A DNA stretch of 64,000 nt from Hydractinia symbiolongicarpus (taxonomy: Eukaryota > Cnidaria > Hydrozoa > Anthoathecata > Hydractiniidae): NCBI RefSeq assembly GCF_029227915.1, contig NC_079878.1, forward strand, positions 620,001 through 684,000, given 5' to 3'. Below are positions 1 to 13,400 of this stretch, piece by piece. Made by a program: the position numbers and the translations under genes. The first letter of the stretch is position 1, and each line of letters opens with the position of its first letter. Under the pieces are notes generated by a model that searched no databases, had not been told where the DNA came from, and saw nothing but the letters and a program-made list of their open reading frames with translations.

Positions 1-96
1 AGTCAAATACTTTGACACTAACCTTTCTCCATCTAAAACAAAAGAAAAGTATTGTTTTAAATTAGCCAATTAGCTTTAAAATAAATTTCTCTATGA

Positions 97-203
97 AACT
101 ACGAGTATACTCGTAGTTGGCAAAAAACAGCTCTGACGTACTACGAGTATACTCGTAGTTGGCAAATAAATAGCGCTGACGTAGTACGAGTATACTCGTA
201 GTT
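97..203. repeat. Three tandem palindromes, about 42 bp period
   Basis: The 20 bp perfect palindrome ACTACGAGTATACTCGTAGT lies at 98-117 and again at 140-159. A third copy at 183-202 keeps the 16 bp core TACGAGTATACTCGTA. Centres are 42 and 43 bp apart, each copy is followed by TTGGCA, and CTGACGTA precedes the second and third. It could be a transposon-end array or a cluster of dimeric protein-binding sites. The short ORFs crossing it are not coding. Confidence 0.8.
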
Positions 204-205
204 GG

Positions 206-2150
206 CAGCGAACGTGTTAAATTTAAGCTTATTTGGTAAGACTTTTGAAACAAAACTGATTCAATACAGCTCTATGTAAAGGCAAAACATATCAGAGCTA
301 TTTGCCAGAAAAAAATACGACTCTCAATAATCCTAACAGAGGATGTAAGAAGAAAAATCAATTGGTAGTGTTTGAACCTACAGTTGGTAAATAGTTAGTG
401 TGTAGTATCATGTCCCACACAGCTAATAATATCATCAGTTGCATCTCTTCTGGGTGGAGATTTACTGCAATGGTCAGAGAAAGAGTCGGTGGTCCGAACA
501 GAAAGAAAATTGGACATAAACGTACAGGAATTGAAAGCGCCAAAACTAGCCTTGGTTTCATCGGTTGATTCTAGATTCTCTAACCATTCACTTTTAAATG
601 AACAATAATGTAGCTTTAAACTATCTCAAAAAATGGGTGGCACCTGAAGAAAAGTTTTAACAAAGATAAGCAAGAATATCTGGACATACCTCTAGGACCT
701 TTGCTGCTGATTTGTTCCACTTATGCGAAGAAACTAAGAAACTTTGATAAGCCAAATCAAAGGAACAGGGAAAAGTTGTTTCACTTAGTGAATGTTCCAC
801 TTGTCCTGGTTTTCAATTATCCGAAGAAACTAAGTCAGTCGCCTTTTCAATATGGTGGGAAATTTCACTTTTTCTAAAAAATCAAACTGGGATTCTTAGC
901 CTTGAAATATTATTGGCAACAACTTGCAATGTTTTCTTTCCCTTAGGACAATTTCAGACGGCGAGCTGTTGGGTTGGGTTATTCTCTAGAATGCGGTTCA
1001 AAATAGCCCAGGTTAAATGGTGTTTATTTTTACTTCCGTTAATTTAAACTGCCGTTAAGTTTCTTTAGATTACCCACGAAGTATTTGTCCGAAATTTGTA
1101 ACTTAAAACATTAAAATTTCGTTTTACAACGTACAAAGCTAACTTTTTAACACTATCTTTATCTTATTAGCGATATTTAACTGTCCCCTCTCTTGTTACA
1201 AGCTGAAAAATACAAAAAATTATAACAACAATTTATAAATTCAACCATTCTCCACAATTCGCTAATAATAGTTACCAATATGTTACTGTTTGGATAGACT
1301 TCATTATTTATATCAACAAAATGTTATCGCTTTTCTTCAAATATGTCTAATTTCTGAAATCTAGTTGCGGATTGATGTCGATTGATTTGTCTATTTTTGC
1401 AACAGAAGAAACACTTAAAATTTCATCTACAAAACAGTCTAAATCTAAAAATGCTATCAAATTTTAGGTTGCAATTTTTATTTTGATGAGATCGACCTGA
1501 GAAAGGGCTATAAATAAATCCGTCCTATAATTATATCAATTGGATTGTTTAATTTTGATTTTGGAATTCGACAAAATTTGATTTTATGTATTTGTTAAAT
1601 TAAGTTGGGCATTTTAAACTTTTTAGATTTGTCGAAAAGAAGCGTCAACCAATCAATTTCTTTTCCAATTAAATTTGAGCAATAATTGAATAGGAACCTG
1701 TTTAGATGTCTCTGCACAATAACTTCAAAAATTGTCTGTGCCGAAAAAATTTAAAGCACCACGTACATTATTCAATTAAAAAAGCAACGATATAGCATTC
1801 TTTTGTATCGTTTATATGCCCATTTTTAAGGATCTTGTATATTTTTCCATAAAAATCTTGTTTATCAATGGTAACTTTTCGAACTAATGTAACGTAAAGA
1901 TGATGAAGAGTTTCCAGATCGCAATATGTTTTGGTTTTGGTTTCGAAAGCTTATTTCCAAACGGTTTTCAAGGGTTATTTACAGAAGACAGTGGTTTATC
2001 ATCTTGTTAAATTTTTTATAAATAAATATAAAACCATCCATACATTTTATCCGTACGTATATTGCGCACCAACAAAATATTATACATTATTCAATTAAAA
2101 AAGCTATAGTCTGTCATTTAATTTGGTATTTCCAGAAACTTTTTTCGATT
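206..2150. other. Intergenic, no supported gene
   Basis: AT-rich sequence downstream of the SEC61B stop codon. The small ORF at 358-561 has no recognisable domain and no convincing splice context. No transposase fragment or tandem array was recognised. Confidence 0.4.
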
Positions 2151-2153
2151 TGT

Positions 2154-3510
<1,357 letters not shown>

Positions 3511-6310
3511 TTTGACTTTCTGTTAGCGCTACGTCAGAGAGAATGAAGTTTACAAAGGAAACATTTTCAATCGAATATTTTAAAAGATATGGTCATGTAT
3601 CCTAAGAGCTTTCCTCTTTTAGCAAAATATAAATTTAGTGAAATACCTTTAGGTGAAGTTGACCATGGTCTTTGTTTTGAATAATGCACTCGTCCAACTC
3701 GAAATAAAAATTTGTTCAGGGGGGTTCTTTTTAGCGATTAGACACTAATATCAGAGAATCGATCTCTTAAGTAGATTACTTATAATGCTTTTTAATAAAA
3801 TAAAAATATAGATACCCAGAAGAGAATACGATGAGTATTTTTAATACATTTTTCTCGTTGTATGCAAAAGTACTTTAAATAGCACTGCCTAACAAAAATA
3901 CACTCGATAAAGTTCTGGGAAATTCTGCACGAGACACCAAAGATGGCAAGCGCAAGCAAGGACACCAGCTAGCTGATGGTTTAATTCACCATTTTCTTAT
4001 TTCGTTTTCTGGAAATAAGAGTGCTAAGTATATCTTAGTTCTAAACCGCAGGCTTGACAACCTTTGTCTTTTTATGGACAAGTTACCCACTTACAAATTA
4101 GGACTCCCAGCATTTAGTACTCAGTTCAATGCCATATTTTCGTGAAAAAATAGTATATCTAGCTAGCTAGCTATATCTTGATCCACATGACATGGCACTT
4201 AAAGTTTTGAAATGATTGTAAGTTTAAAATTGAAACAAGGTGCAAGTGAATAGGAAATGAATGGGATACAAATGGGAAACTATTTCAAAACTGTTTAAAG
4301 TGATTAAAAGACATGTTTTTGATTAGCTTTAAGGTGTGAGTAAGGGAAAATGTGTGATGTTTTAAAATAGCTTCTATTAAAATTACGTAAAAGTTGTAAT
4401 ATTGTTGTTTAACATTTTCTGAAAGTTTATAAAATTGCCTAAAAGATGATATGAAAATTATTGGAAACGAATAAAATTAAAGACATTAAAAAATGACCCC
4501 TCCTTTACTAATACATTTCCATTTACAAAACGTTTAGTTTTTCATGATCGATGTTCACTGTTTTGTAATCACAACACATTGATCTAAAAACTATCTGAAA
4601 ATTATAGTGTAATTATTTTCCGTTTTGAAGATATTTTCCACTTACTTTTTATATTGAATTACAAACCATAATTTGCTAAAAAATATGTCATAACTCGAGA
4701 TCTGTTCACACTTACGAATTAAATGTAAAATCATTTTTAGATATAACATCTGTCTTCAAAAACCGCTCACCCTCCACCTTGTAGCTTTTTTTAGTTTTGT
4801 AAATGAAGATGAAAAGGCTAGCAGTACTAACACAATAAATAAACATTTCAAAAAAGACCTTTTTAAAAAATATCATCACTTTTGTATAGTTAAATGGTCG
4901 CTACAGGTGTTTTTAACAACTTCTGTACAACACGCGTGTCTGCTCATGTTTGCACTTAAAACATATTCACAAGAAGAGAGATAGGCAAAGTAAAAATAAA
5001 CAAAAAGGAAAAGGAAAAAATGTTACAAAATCTCATGGAATAGGGTTAAAAAAATGATCCAATATCACTAAGTCATATTCGCTATCACTGGATAAAACAT
5101 CATTATTTTTTTTCGACTAACATTTTTGTTCAATTTGCATATTATTTTTTATTTTTTATCTTCACTTGGCTGGAGAGTTAAAACACTTTTTTCTAATTTT
5201 TTTTTCTCTTTTTTGAAGGAGCAGAAGCTTTATGACGAGTAGACATTTTTTAATATTTTATATAGCTCAATGTTGTTAGTGTTGCTTGCTTGTAGAAAAA
5301 ACTTTTTCCCAAAAAAGCACAAATGAAAGTCAAAGTGAAAAAAGTGATTTTTAATTGATCAGATAAAAACAAACAATCGTTAAAAGAAAAGCGATACAAG
5401 AAATTCAATGGTATCGTTTTTTACAACGTTGGTTGTGATTACGTTATTGTTACAAAATATGCTTACCACAGTTTATTCCCAAAGTGAGAAACATGCATTT
5501 ACACATATATTTGATCTTTTTAGCAAATTCAGCTGAAAGACAAATGATGAGGATTTTGTTTTTGGAAAAAAGTCACATTTCATCCTATTTTATATAAAAA
5601 TAATTTCACCATTAAAAAGTTTTTTTATTTTGAAAGAAGTTAAAAATTTTTTTTTTCTCCCTTACTCACACCTTAAGCCAAAATCACATCAGTATATACA
5701 AACTATGTTAACAATACACCTTGTGCCGATTTTGAAGAAGTAATGCGCACACGTTTTAAAGAGACAATATTTAAAGGGCTATATTTTCAAAATGGCGGTT
5801 TTGGTAGGTAAAGAAACTAAAATCGTAAATAGCTGTATGTACAGTTTTGTCCTGCTTATGAGGGGAATTGATATATATTATATCATTAAAAGGGCATTTA
5901 AAGAAAAAATAGAATTAAAGCTATTAGTTTTTAATATCTTACTCAAAATAAATCCTTCTTGTATAAACAAATCAAAACAAACTTGGAGGTCTCAAGCTTA
6001 GCTGCCATCTATGAACTATCTAAGAACCAATGATATAAATGCCAGAACATATAGGAGCAAATTAAATATTCTGTCTTGTTTTTGTATATTCTTTAATTTA
6101 AACACCACAGACGGTGCATGTGCCGCAAATTGTAAACAAACGTCTCTGGGTTTTTACCATGGATGAAAATAATAACATACTTAACATTTTATGCCCAGAA
6201 TTGTTTTATGGTCAAATTAATTCCTAATGTTTCCAGAAAAAACACAGTATTAGTAAGATAAATGTATTTCATAAACACCAAAAAAAAACATTAGAGATTG
6301 AGGTACAGTA
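3511..6310. other. Intergenic, presumptive SEC61B 5' flank, no gene seen
   Basis: The SEC61B 5'UTR and promoter should lie just above 3510. The rest is AT-rich with scattered homopolymers. An ATG-led stretch followed by a GTAGGT donor-like site at about 5791-5808 could be a first exon, but no in-frame partner was found. The ORF at 5792-6001 shows no domain. Confidence 0.35.
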
Positions 6311-6319
6311 CAGTAGGAC

Positions 6320-7866
6320 ACCTAACATCGTGAATTGCGTATCATGCGCGTCGTGCACAATTCACGATGCTGTCGCAATAGTAAAATTTTTTAGCATTGT
6401 GAATGTCCCAATCCATTGTGGGGTCGACTTTCACGATGCATCGTGACTTTCGCGATCCATATTGCGATCGTCATAATACATCTTTAAACATTATAAAAAT
6501 CACGTAATTAATGTCATGAGAGAATAGCGCAATTAATTATGAATAATTGTTTTGTTTTTGTTAATCAAAGATATTTTTGTTGTCGTAAGCTTTTTTCTTG
6601 TTTAGACTCTAACTTATTTAGTTGTTCTATGGGCCCACCCAACCCTAACTTTCACGATAAAAAAATCGTAGAAATATCAACAAACAAACATTTGCTTATC
6701 CAGTCTCTTGAAAAAAAAGATTATGAATGTTGTAACACCCTCCTTCGTTATGATTAATATATGTTTAAAATTACGCTGCTTGCTAAAATCTTAAATTTCT
6801 TAGTTGATATCATTTAGGAAAAATCATTAATATCATTAAATCTCTTTCAATGATATTAGAAAAATAATTAAAACAACATAAAATACGCATGTCGTAACAC
6901 CCTTCTCCTGTTATTTTTTATTATTTTTTTGTTGTTGTTCCAACCATACATTCTTATTTTTCCATGAACTTTCATTAAATTGGACATTCGCCAATTTAAC
7001 ATTCGCTAATACAAGCAAAACATACATAGAAATATAAATAAAATGACCATGATACCAACAGACGTCAAGATCCAGTGGTGATTAGGTTGAACATAAAAAA
7101 AAAGAAAATAGTATTTTAGTTAGTTCACCTAACCAGCTAGCAACCCAACAGTAGATAGACCCTAGCAATTTCGATCACTGGATTTTTGAATAGTGCCGAA
7201 ACATCACAACCTATACAATAATATCAATATGATGAGTAAGGTTGATAGTCATTTCTCTTCCAATGATATGAAATGTTTTAAACGTCGTATTACATGTTCG
7301 ACTAATATGCGTAGTTTCGCTACTTCATTTGTTTTCTTTACATCTTTTGTCATTTGAGATTGTCTGCGCTTTCCAGGAGGAACAAGAACATGAATAAATC
7401 AAGCTGCACATTCTTCAATGATGTTAAATCCCTTATCAACCATGATTTCAGTATAAGGCTCGATTGAATCTAAGGAACCTAATGCTAACGAGATTGCCTT
7501 ACCTGACACAATACCACCATAACCTTCTAAAGCGAATGCTATAAACCTATTTGGTGTAATAGCTATAAAGTACTTTGGCAGTATTATGGTGTTTGTAGTT
7601 CGACCAAGTTATACGTTGAGCTTGGTGGTTTTTGGGTGTTTTGATCCTCTGTTATATATCTCTGTTGCGTCAGGGATAGTATGCCAGTTTCGAAAAATTT
7701 TAAACTTATTTGGTTATGAAGCAGTAGCCTTCGAATTTCGCTTCGGCACTCAGCAATTGGCGAAGTAATTGCATTAAGCTTTGCGATAGTCGCGATGCAT
7801 AAAAAAATAACGATGCTATCGCGATTGTCACTATTAATCGTGATTGTTGCGATGGATCGTGAATAA
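6320..7866 (-). mobile_element. ISL2EU-type DNA transposon, degenerate
   Basis: Both ends carry related, inverted CACGATG/TCGCAA-rich sequence. On the left, 6359-6380 reads ATTCACGATGCTGTCGCAAT; on the right, 7838-7866 reads the inverse with a few changes. More copies of TTTCACGAT/ATCGTGA-type motifs sit subterminally at 6430-6475 and 7780-7860, and a hairpin pairs 6326-6338 with 6357-6369. The interior holds a broken DDE transposase on the minus strand, listed separately. The exact boundary and target duplication could not be fixed. Confidence 0.7.
7210..7690 (-). pseudogene. DDE_Tnp_4 (ISL2EU-like) transposase remnant
   Basis: Translated on the minus strand with frame changes, this gives IPDATEIYNRG, then TWSNYKHHNTAK, ITPNRFIAFALEGYGGIVSG, EIMVDKGFNIIEECAA, VLVPPGKRRQSQMT and LRILVEHVIRRLKHF. 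In known DDE_Tnp_4/ISL2EU transposases the matching positions are the first Asp, the WSxYKxHNT block, the second Asp in DKGF and the catalytic Glu in VExxIxRxK. All three acidic residues remain recognisable. At least one frameshift (near 7595) and a stop after ECAA make it inactive. The DNA-binding N-terminus was not identified. Confidence 0.8.
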
Positions 7867-8670
7867 CATTAAAAATATTAAACAATAGATGTGTATAGCT
7901 AATCTTGTGTCTTTGTTTTTGTTTTTTTACATTTCAAAATTCTTTTGCATCTTGTATTTTTATTAGAAATTGGATTTTAGAAATAAGGTAACTCCAACTT
8001 AATTACTTGTTCTACGGGCGAAGTAGATAGTAGTTTACGGTCTGTCGGTCGGCAATCTGAATCTGAAGATGGCCAAAAGCTTTTGTTAAATGAATTGGAT
8101 TTGTTGACTCGCTTATATGTCTTTTTTATCTGTCTATTTTCTGCACAAGTCATATTTTTTATCAACTGGATATATCTTTTCCCCTTTTTTTCATCTATCT
8201 CCTTTGTACTTTGTGCACTATGCCCCATTGGAACTTGATCAAAATTATCCAATAACCCTGGTCATACATTTTAATAAATGAAAAAGTGCATGGTTAAACA
8301 TTAATTATCATAATTAGTGGCCACCTATGTAGGTTTTTTGCCTAGGTTTTTTTGCTGTTGTAATTTTTGCCCTGATTAGTTGATAACAGAATTTTAGTGA
8401 CATTTTAAGGTTTTAAGACGGTCCACTTCTTAGCTGAAAAAAGAGTGATCAAAGAAATGTTAAATATGGTGACTGAAAAACAAGAACAAGAATCTTAAAA
8501 AATATCTCAAATCAGCCTGGACTTCAAAATAAAAGATTTGTTGATATGGTATGATAATTTAAGGCTGGTATCATGCCTTGATTAGTATTTTTAAAATTAT
8601 TTTTATTTGAACAACTTATAAAAATATGTCGACTGCCAGCTATTTGAGCTGTATTAAGTAATGTTTTTTT
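7867..8670. other. Intergenic with one uncharacterised minus-strand ORF
   Basis: A 91-codon ORF at 7977-8252 (minus) is hydrophilic, Lys/Ser-rich and matches no family I know. A weak AG acceptor at its upstream end would allow it to be a terminal exon, but no partner exon was found. The remainder is the AT-rich 5' flank of KDM8. Confidence 0.3.
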
Positions 8671-8674
8671 TCAG
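8663..8674 (+). promoter_or_regulatory. Splice acceptor in the KDM8 5'UTR
   Basis: A T-run ending in CAG lies 28 nt upstream of the KDM8 ATG. It could accept a 5'UTR exon, or a spliced leader if the organism uses trans-splicing. No matching donor exon was recognised upstream. Confidence 0.55.
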
Positions 8675-8702
8675 GTTGTCACTGATGTAAAAAAAGTGCA
8701 AA

Positions 8703-9887
8703 ATGGGTGAACTTATTGAAGAATTTAATTTGGACACCATTAATCCTAAAGATGTTTTATCAAATATTAATGATTGTGATGCACTGAAGAAAGCTGTATT
8801 AGCATGGCAGTTATGTTTAGAAGGAAATTATATCCATGCTGCAAGTTTATCACAAGTTTTGCTGGACAAGACTTGGGAAGAACTAAATGTAGGCCACTGG
8901 AAAGATGTTGATATAAATATACGCTATCTTTATTCTTTTGCCTCACTTATTAAAGGCTTAAGTTTATATGGTCACAAAGATGTAAGAAGAGCAATAAAAG
9001 CTTGTGATATGGGTTTATTAATGGGAGCTCCAATTTTTGATAACATTTTATCTAGAATTGTATCTAAATTTACAAGGATGTTACCGTTATGCCTTACTCC
9101 AAGCGAAAAAAATAAAGACAATGAACCGCCCTCTAAAGTGATTAAATTTTATAACAATATGCCACCACTTGATTTTAGCAAGACTATTGAAAGAAAATGT
9201 GCACCTTCCTTGATGCAATTTCAATTAGACTTCATAAAAAAAGAAAACCCTGTAATTATTACAAATTGTATTACACATTGGCCTGCCATGGGTGAACATA
9301 AGTGGACTGTGAGTTATATCAAATCTATAGCTGGCTCTAGAACAGTTCCAGTTGAAATAGGAGATAAATACACTTCTGAGGAATGGACGCAGAAGTTAGT
9401 TAGCATGTCAGAGTTTATTGATACCTATATTGAGCCAAACAATAGTACAGGCTACTTAGCTCAACATCAACTGTTTGAGCAAATCCCAGAGCTAAAAGAT
9501 GATATAACCGTTCCTGATTATTGTTATTTGTCTGATAAGGAAGACGAGAATGTAATAATAAACGCCTGGTTTGGTCCCGAAGGAACAATATCTCCTTTGC
9601 ACCATGATCCGTACCATAATTTGCTAGTTCAAGTGGTAGGTTCCAAATATATCAGGTTGTACGATCGCAAACTTTCTGATTTTGTTTATCCTCATGAAGG
9701 AATGCTAAACAATACTAGTCAAGTGGATGTTGAAAATTGGGATAAAGACAACTTCCCAAAGTTTGGAGATGCTGACTATGTCGAATGTATCCTTAAGGAA
9801 GGAGAAATGTTATATATTCCACCAAAATGGTGGCATTACGTTAGATCATTGTCAACTAGCTTTTCTGTGAGCTTTTGGTGGCAATAA
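8703..9887 (+). CDS. KDM8: JmjC domain-containing protein 5 / bifunctional peptidase and arginyl-hydroxylase
   Basis: A 2-oxoglutarate/Fe(II)-dependent oxygenase; the JMJD5 family hydroxylates arginine in partner proteins and has been linked to histone processing. The 394 aa length is close to the vertebrate protein (about 416 aa). Residues 1-150 form the helical N-terminal region. The JmjC domain follows from about residue 165. The metal-binding triad is present: H300 and D302 in SPLHHDPYHN and H378 in YIPPKWWHYV. Lys315 in GSKYIRLY matches the 2-oxoglutarate-binding lysine. The protein ends in FSVSFWWQ, the usual C-terminal strand. The coding region is uninterrupted. A strong acceptor (poly-T then CAG) at 8671-8674 implies a spliced 5' leader, since 28 nt separate it from the ATG. 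Its stop lies 564 bp before the next same-strand gene. Confidence 0.96.
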   Translation: MGELIEEFNLDTINPKDVLSNINDCDALKKAVLAWQLCLEGNYIHAASLSQVLLDKTWEELNVGHWKDVDINIRYLYSFASLIKGLSLYGHKDVRRAIKACDMGLLMGAPIFDNILSRIVSKFTRMLPLCLTPSEKNKDNEPPSKVIKFYNNMPPLDFSKTIERKCAPSLMQFQLDFIKKENPVIITNCITHWPAMGEHKWTVSYIKSIAGSRTVPVEIGDKYTSEEWTQKLVSMSEFIDTYIEPNNSTGYLAQHQLFEQIPELKDDITVPDYCYLSDKEDENVIINAWFGPEGTISPLHHDPYHNLLVQVVGSKYIRLYDRKLSDFVYPHEGMLNNTSQVDVENWDKDNFPKFGDADYVECILKEGEMLYIPPKWWHYVRSLSTSFSVSFWWQ

Positions 9888-9903
9888 ATGTGATCAATCT
9901 GTG

Positions 9904-9909
9904 AATAAA
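9904..9909 (+). terminator. Candidate poly(A) signal of KDM8
   Basis: AATAAA starts 17 nt after the KDM8 stop codon. The following region is T-rich, as expected for a cleavage site. Confidence 0.5.
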
Positions 9910-10451
9910 TTATTTTTCTTAATTCTTTCCCTTCTTCTATTATGTTAATCTCTACTGTTTTAGTATGGCACAATTGCCTAAGAGATTAAGCAATCATACC
10001 AGGTTTCCATTATGTTAGATCCCTTGAGAAAAAATGGTAATCAGCTTGTTATATAGATACAGTATACTTTTTAAGTTTTATGTTTGTGATTACTACATTT
10101 GACTGTTGCTTAAAAAAGACTTCTACTACCCTTTGAAAAAATGATGGAGAAATATGGGCATTTTTTATGTAAAACATAGTTTTTTAGCTTGATCCAGATT
10201 TCTCTTAAATTTAATTACCTTTTTTCTGAAAATGTATGAAGCCTTGTTTCTTTATTTTATTATATACTTAAAAATGTATTAATTTATTTATTTCATTTTT
10301 TGTTGAACTCAGCCATGATAATTACTTCCTTGCAAAATCTTGTTCTGTTGACAAAATTTATGAATTTTAACAGATGTATAGTAGTGCAAAAAATAATTTT
10401 TAATGTAGGAAATAAATAAAACCAGAGTAAATATAGTTATTGCCAGGAAAG

Positions 10452-13400
10452 ATGGCATTTTTTCGAAGAGCAAAACAAACAAAAGTTAGCAAAGAGGTGC
10501 GTCATTTACATTTTGTGTAATTGAAAAATAGAATGTTTCTCAAATGCATGTTTTTAATTTGTACTAACCTCCCATAAATAGTTACTATTTTTCTTAAATT
10601 TTAGTCAAAGGAAGGAGAAAAGCAACAGAGGACAGACAGCTTTGATATGTTTTCTGGATTGGAGATTGCACCAGCTGCAGAAGTAAAATCAACATCCAAT
10701 AATTTGAATGATATACAGGATTTGAACTTGGAGATGTCAACAACCAAAGCGCCAACAAAGGGTAGGAGACAGTTATATTTGACGCATTTAGTCAGCCATA
10801 CTTTCAGGGAATGCACTACTATTTTTTTTAAATCAAAACTATTTTTAGAAGAACATGTTAAACTTCATAAAGGTAAAGACGATGAAGAAGAAGTGTTCCC
10901 ATTTCTGGTACAAGGTAATTAGACATTTGCTAATGGTGTATAAACCTTTTTTTTTAATATACTGAGCGATTTAAAATGTTCTTGATAAATCTGTAAGCTG
11001 AAAATGTTGCCGCAAGACGTTCTAGCACTCTTTCTTATGTCATTTTTACGGTCACACTTTTTTATATGTTATGTGTCTGTATATGTTATGTCCAATATTA
11101 AAAACACTTAAAGTTAAGTAGGAAATTGTACTCCACAAACATAATAATTCATGAAGAGGTTTGTGCTTGATGTTGGACACTACCTGGCAAAACCTGTAAC
11201 ATTTAGAAAAATTGATTTATTCCTGGAACGTCTGGAAAAACAGCTTTTAAATGATAATCCAGGAAAATATCTTTCTCCTGTTGTTCTTTCTTATGTTAGC
11301 CTGATTAGCCTGATTTTCATTTCTTCCAAAATAAAAGAAGAAAAAAAGTCTTTTCTTCCATAGCACTGTTTGTCATTAGTGAGAGAAGTGGAAGTGACAG
11401 AAGTCAGGCAGTGCTAGTTGAATGCTAATCTTAATAATGCTGGCTTATTTACAATTACATTTACCCGGTTTTATTTTCGAACCATTATAATATGTATTGT
11501 TACAGCCTGTTAGGGTTTGTAACATTTCTCTTGAACATCATCGTTGAAAAGTCCTGGAATTTTGTTTTCAAAATTCATTCGTTATTCTCAACAACTACAA
11601 GAAACTTTGTGCAAATTAGGTGTTTTCTATTCTCATTTTTTTAATTTAGGAAAAGTTTTAATTATTCATTGGCATTTTTGACAAGAATTTCTGTAGCTTT
11701 GCCAATTATGTACAAAATTATGTGATTACGATTGACTCTCTCTTAGGGATCGTCCACAAATTTCGTCCCATTAACGAGACGCTATAAGACGAAAAAGTTA
11801 AAAAAAATTCGTCTCGTTTTGTTCTTAATTGAAATTGAGACGATTTAAAAATCGTCTCATAAATATCAGGAGACGATATTTTGTCAATTCGTCTCAGAAT
11901 AAAAAAAGTGGAACAAAATATTTTAAGACGAATTGAGACGAATTGAGACGCTGCGGTAAAATCACGGAGACGAATTGAGACGAATTAAGACGCTGCGGTA
12001 AAATCACGGAGACGAATTGAGACGAATTAAGACGCTGCGGTAAAATCACGGAGACGAATTGAGACGAACTAAGACGACAGGGTTTCTTAAACACGAAAAT
12101 TTATTTAAAAAGCTAGTGTTTTTTAAAGTGGTTTTAATGTATTCAGATATTTCAGATAGCGACAGCGACCTAGATTGGTTGTTTACGGACGATTCTTTGT
12201 CCGATGATGAAAATGAAGATTACATCAACGAAATTTTACAATGCGGTAAATATTTATTTTTATCTCGTCGTAAAATTTTCAGCAACGGTCTTGAAAACAA
12301 AAAAATATATAATTGCCCAATTTATCTTGTGATTTTTCCGTAGTCATGAGAAAAAAACTACTATAATTATAAAACTATATATTTTCTTTATTCGTAAATT
12401 TAAAGCTCGATGATGCAAAATCTTTAAAAGATTTGTTGTTTTTTTACCAACAACACACAAATATTCGAAAAACCTCACTATTTTAACTTTTCTCTTCGCA
12501 CATGCCGGTGTGAGCATAAGAAGTAAATAATAGCAATTGAAGTTTGTTGCGATATTGCTTCTGAAAATTACGAAAAAAAACTATTTTTGCTTTATTATTT
12601 TTGTCAACTTGCACTGTTATATTAACTTAATGTATAATTATACTTATACAATTGATTATGGTGGGCTGCACATTGCAAAAAAAAAATTATTAACAATTTT
12701 ATGTGACAGAAACGGCTTGTCAGAAGCAAATAATGTTCCGCAAAAAAACTGTGTGACGTGCGGTTGCATTACGTAAAATGATTTCAGACAAATTAGATAG
12801 CCGCTTGTTTAGACACTCAGTTGAGCAGCCTAGTGCCCATGGATTAAGATTTGAATCATTTTTTGTAAACTATCACAAAAAAAAATCAAATGGATAAACT
12901 TTTTTCCTTTAGCCTTCAATTTTGTCAATTCAATACGCGATTTGTTTTATAAAAACTGCGTTTTTAAGAGCGTTGAGGCTGAGATTTTGCCAATAATTAA
13001 GAACATATTAAAAACGTACTCAACCTGAATTCCTTCACAGATTATAAGAACAAAATAATGTATTCCAGTAATCTTTTTTTGTTTGCTTGAATTTTTTATA
13101 TTTTGTGCTGGACTTAAACATATTATCTCATGTATATAAATACATAAATTTCAGAAACTTTGGGAAAAATATATCAATAAGAACAAATAGAGGCTAAATT
13201 CTGAAGTCGTGTTCTTACTATTAAGAACAAAATAAGAATAAAACAGACTGAAAGTCTCAAAAGTAAGAATAGCCAGCCTCAAGTCAGATTTTACTAAATA
13301 AACATTAATAAACTTGTTTAGTAATCACTCGCGTCATTATTTGCATTTATAGAATAGTCTTTTTCTTATTTTAGCTTCAAAAAAACGAGGCAGACCAGCG

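Noticed and set aside
11894-12094. Repetitive-peptide ORF and CRISPR-like spacing of 42 bp repeats
   Set aside because: The units are contiguous with no unique spacers and lie in the terminus of a eukaryotic transposon. The peptide repeat arises only because 42 is a multiple of 3.
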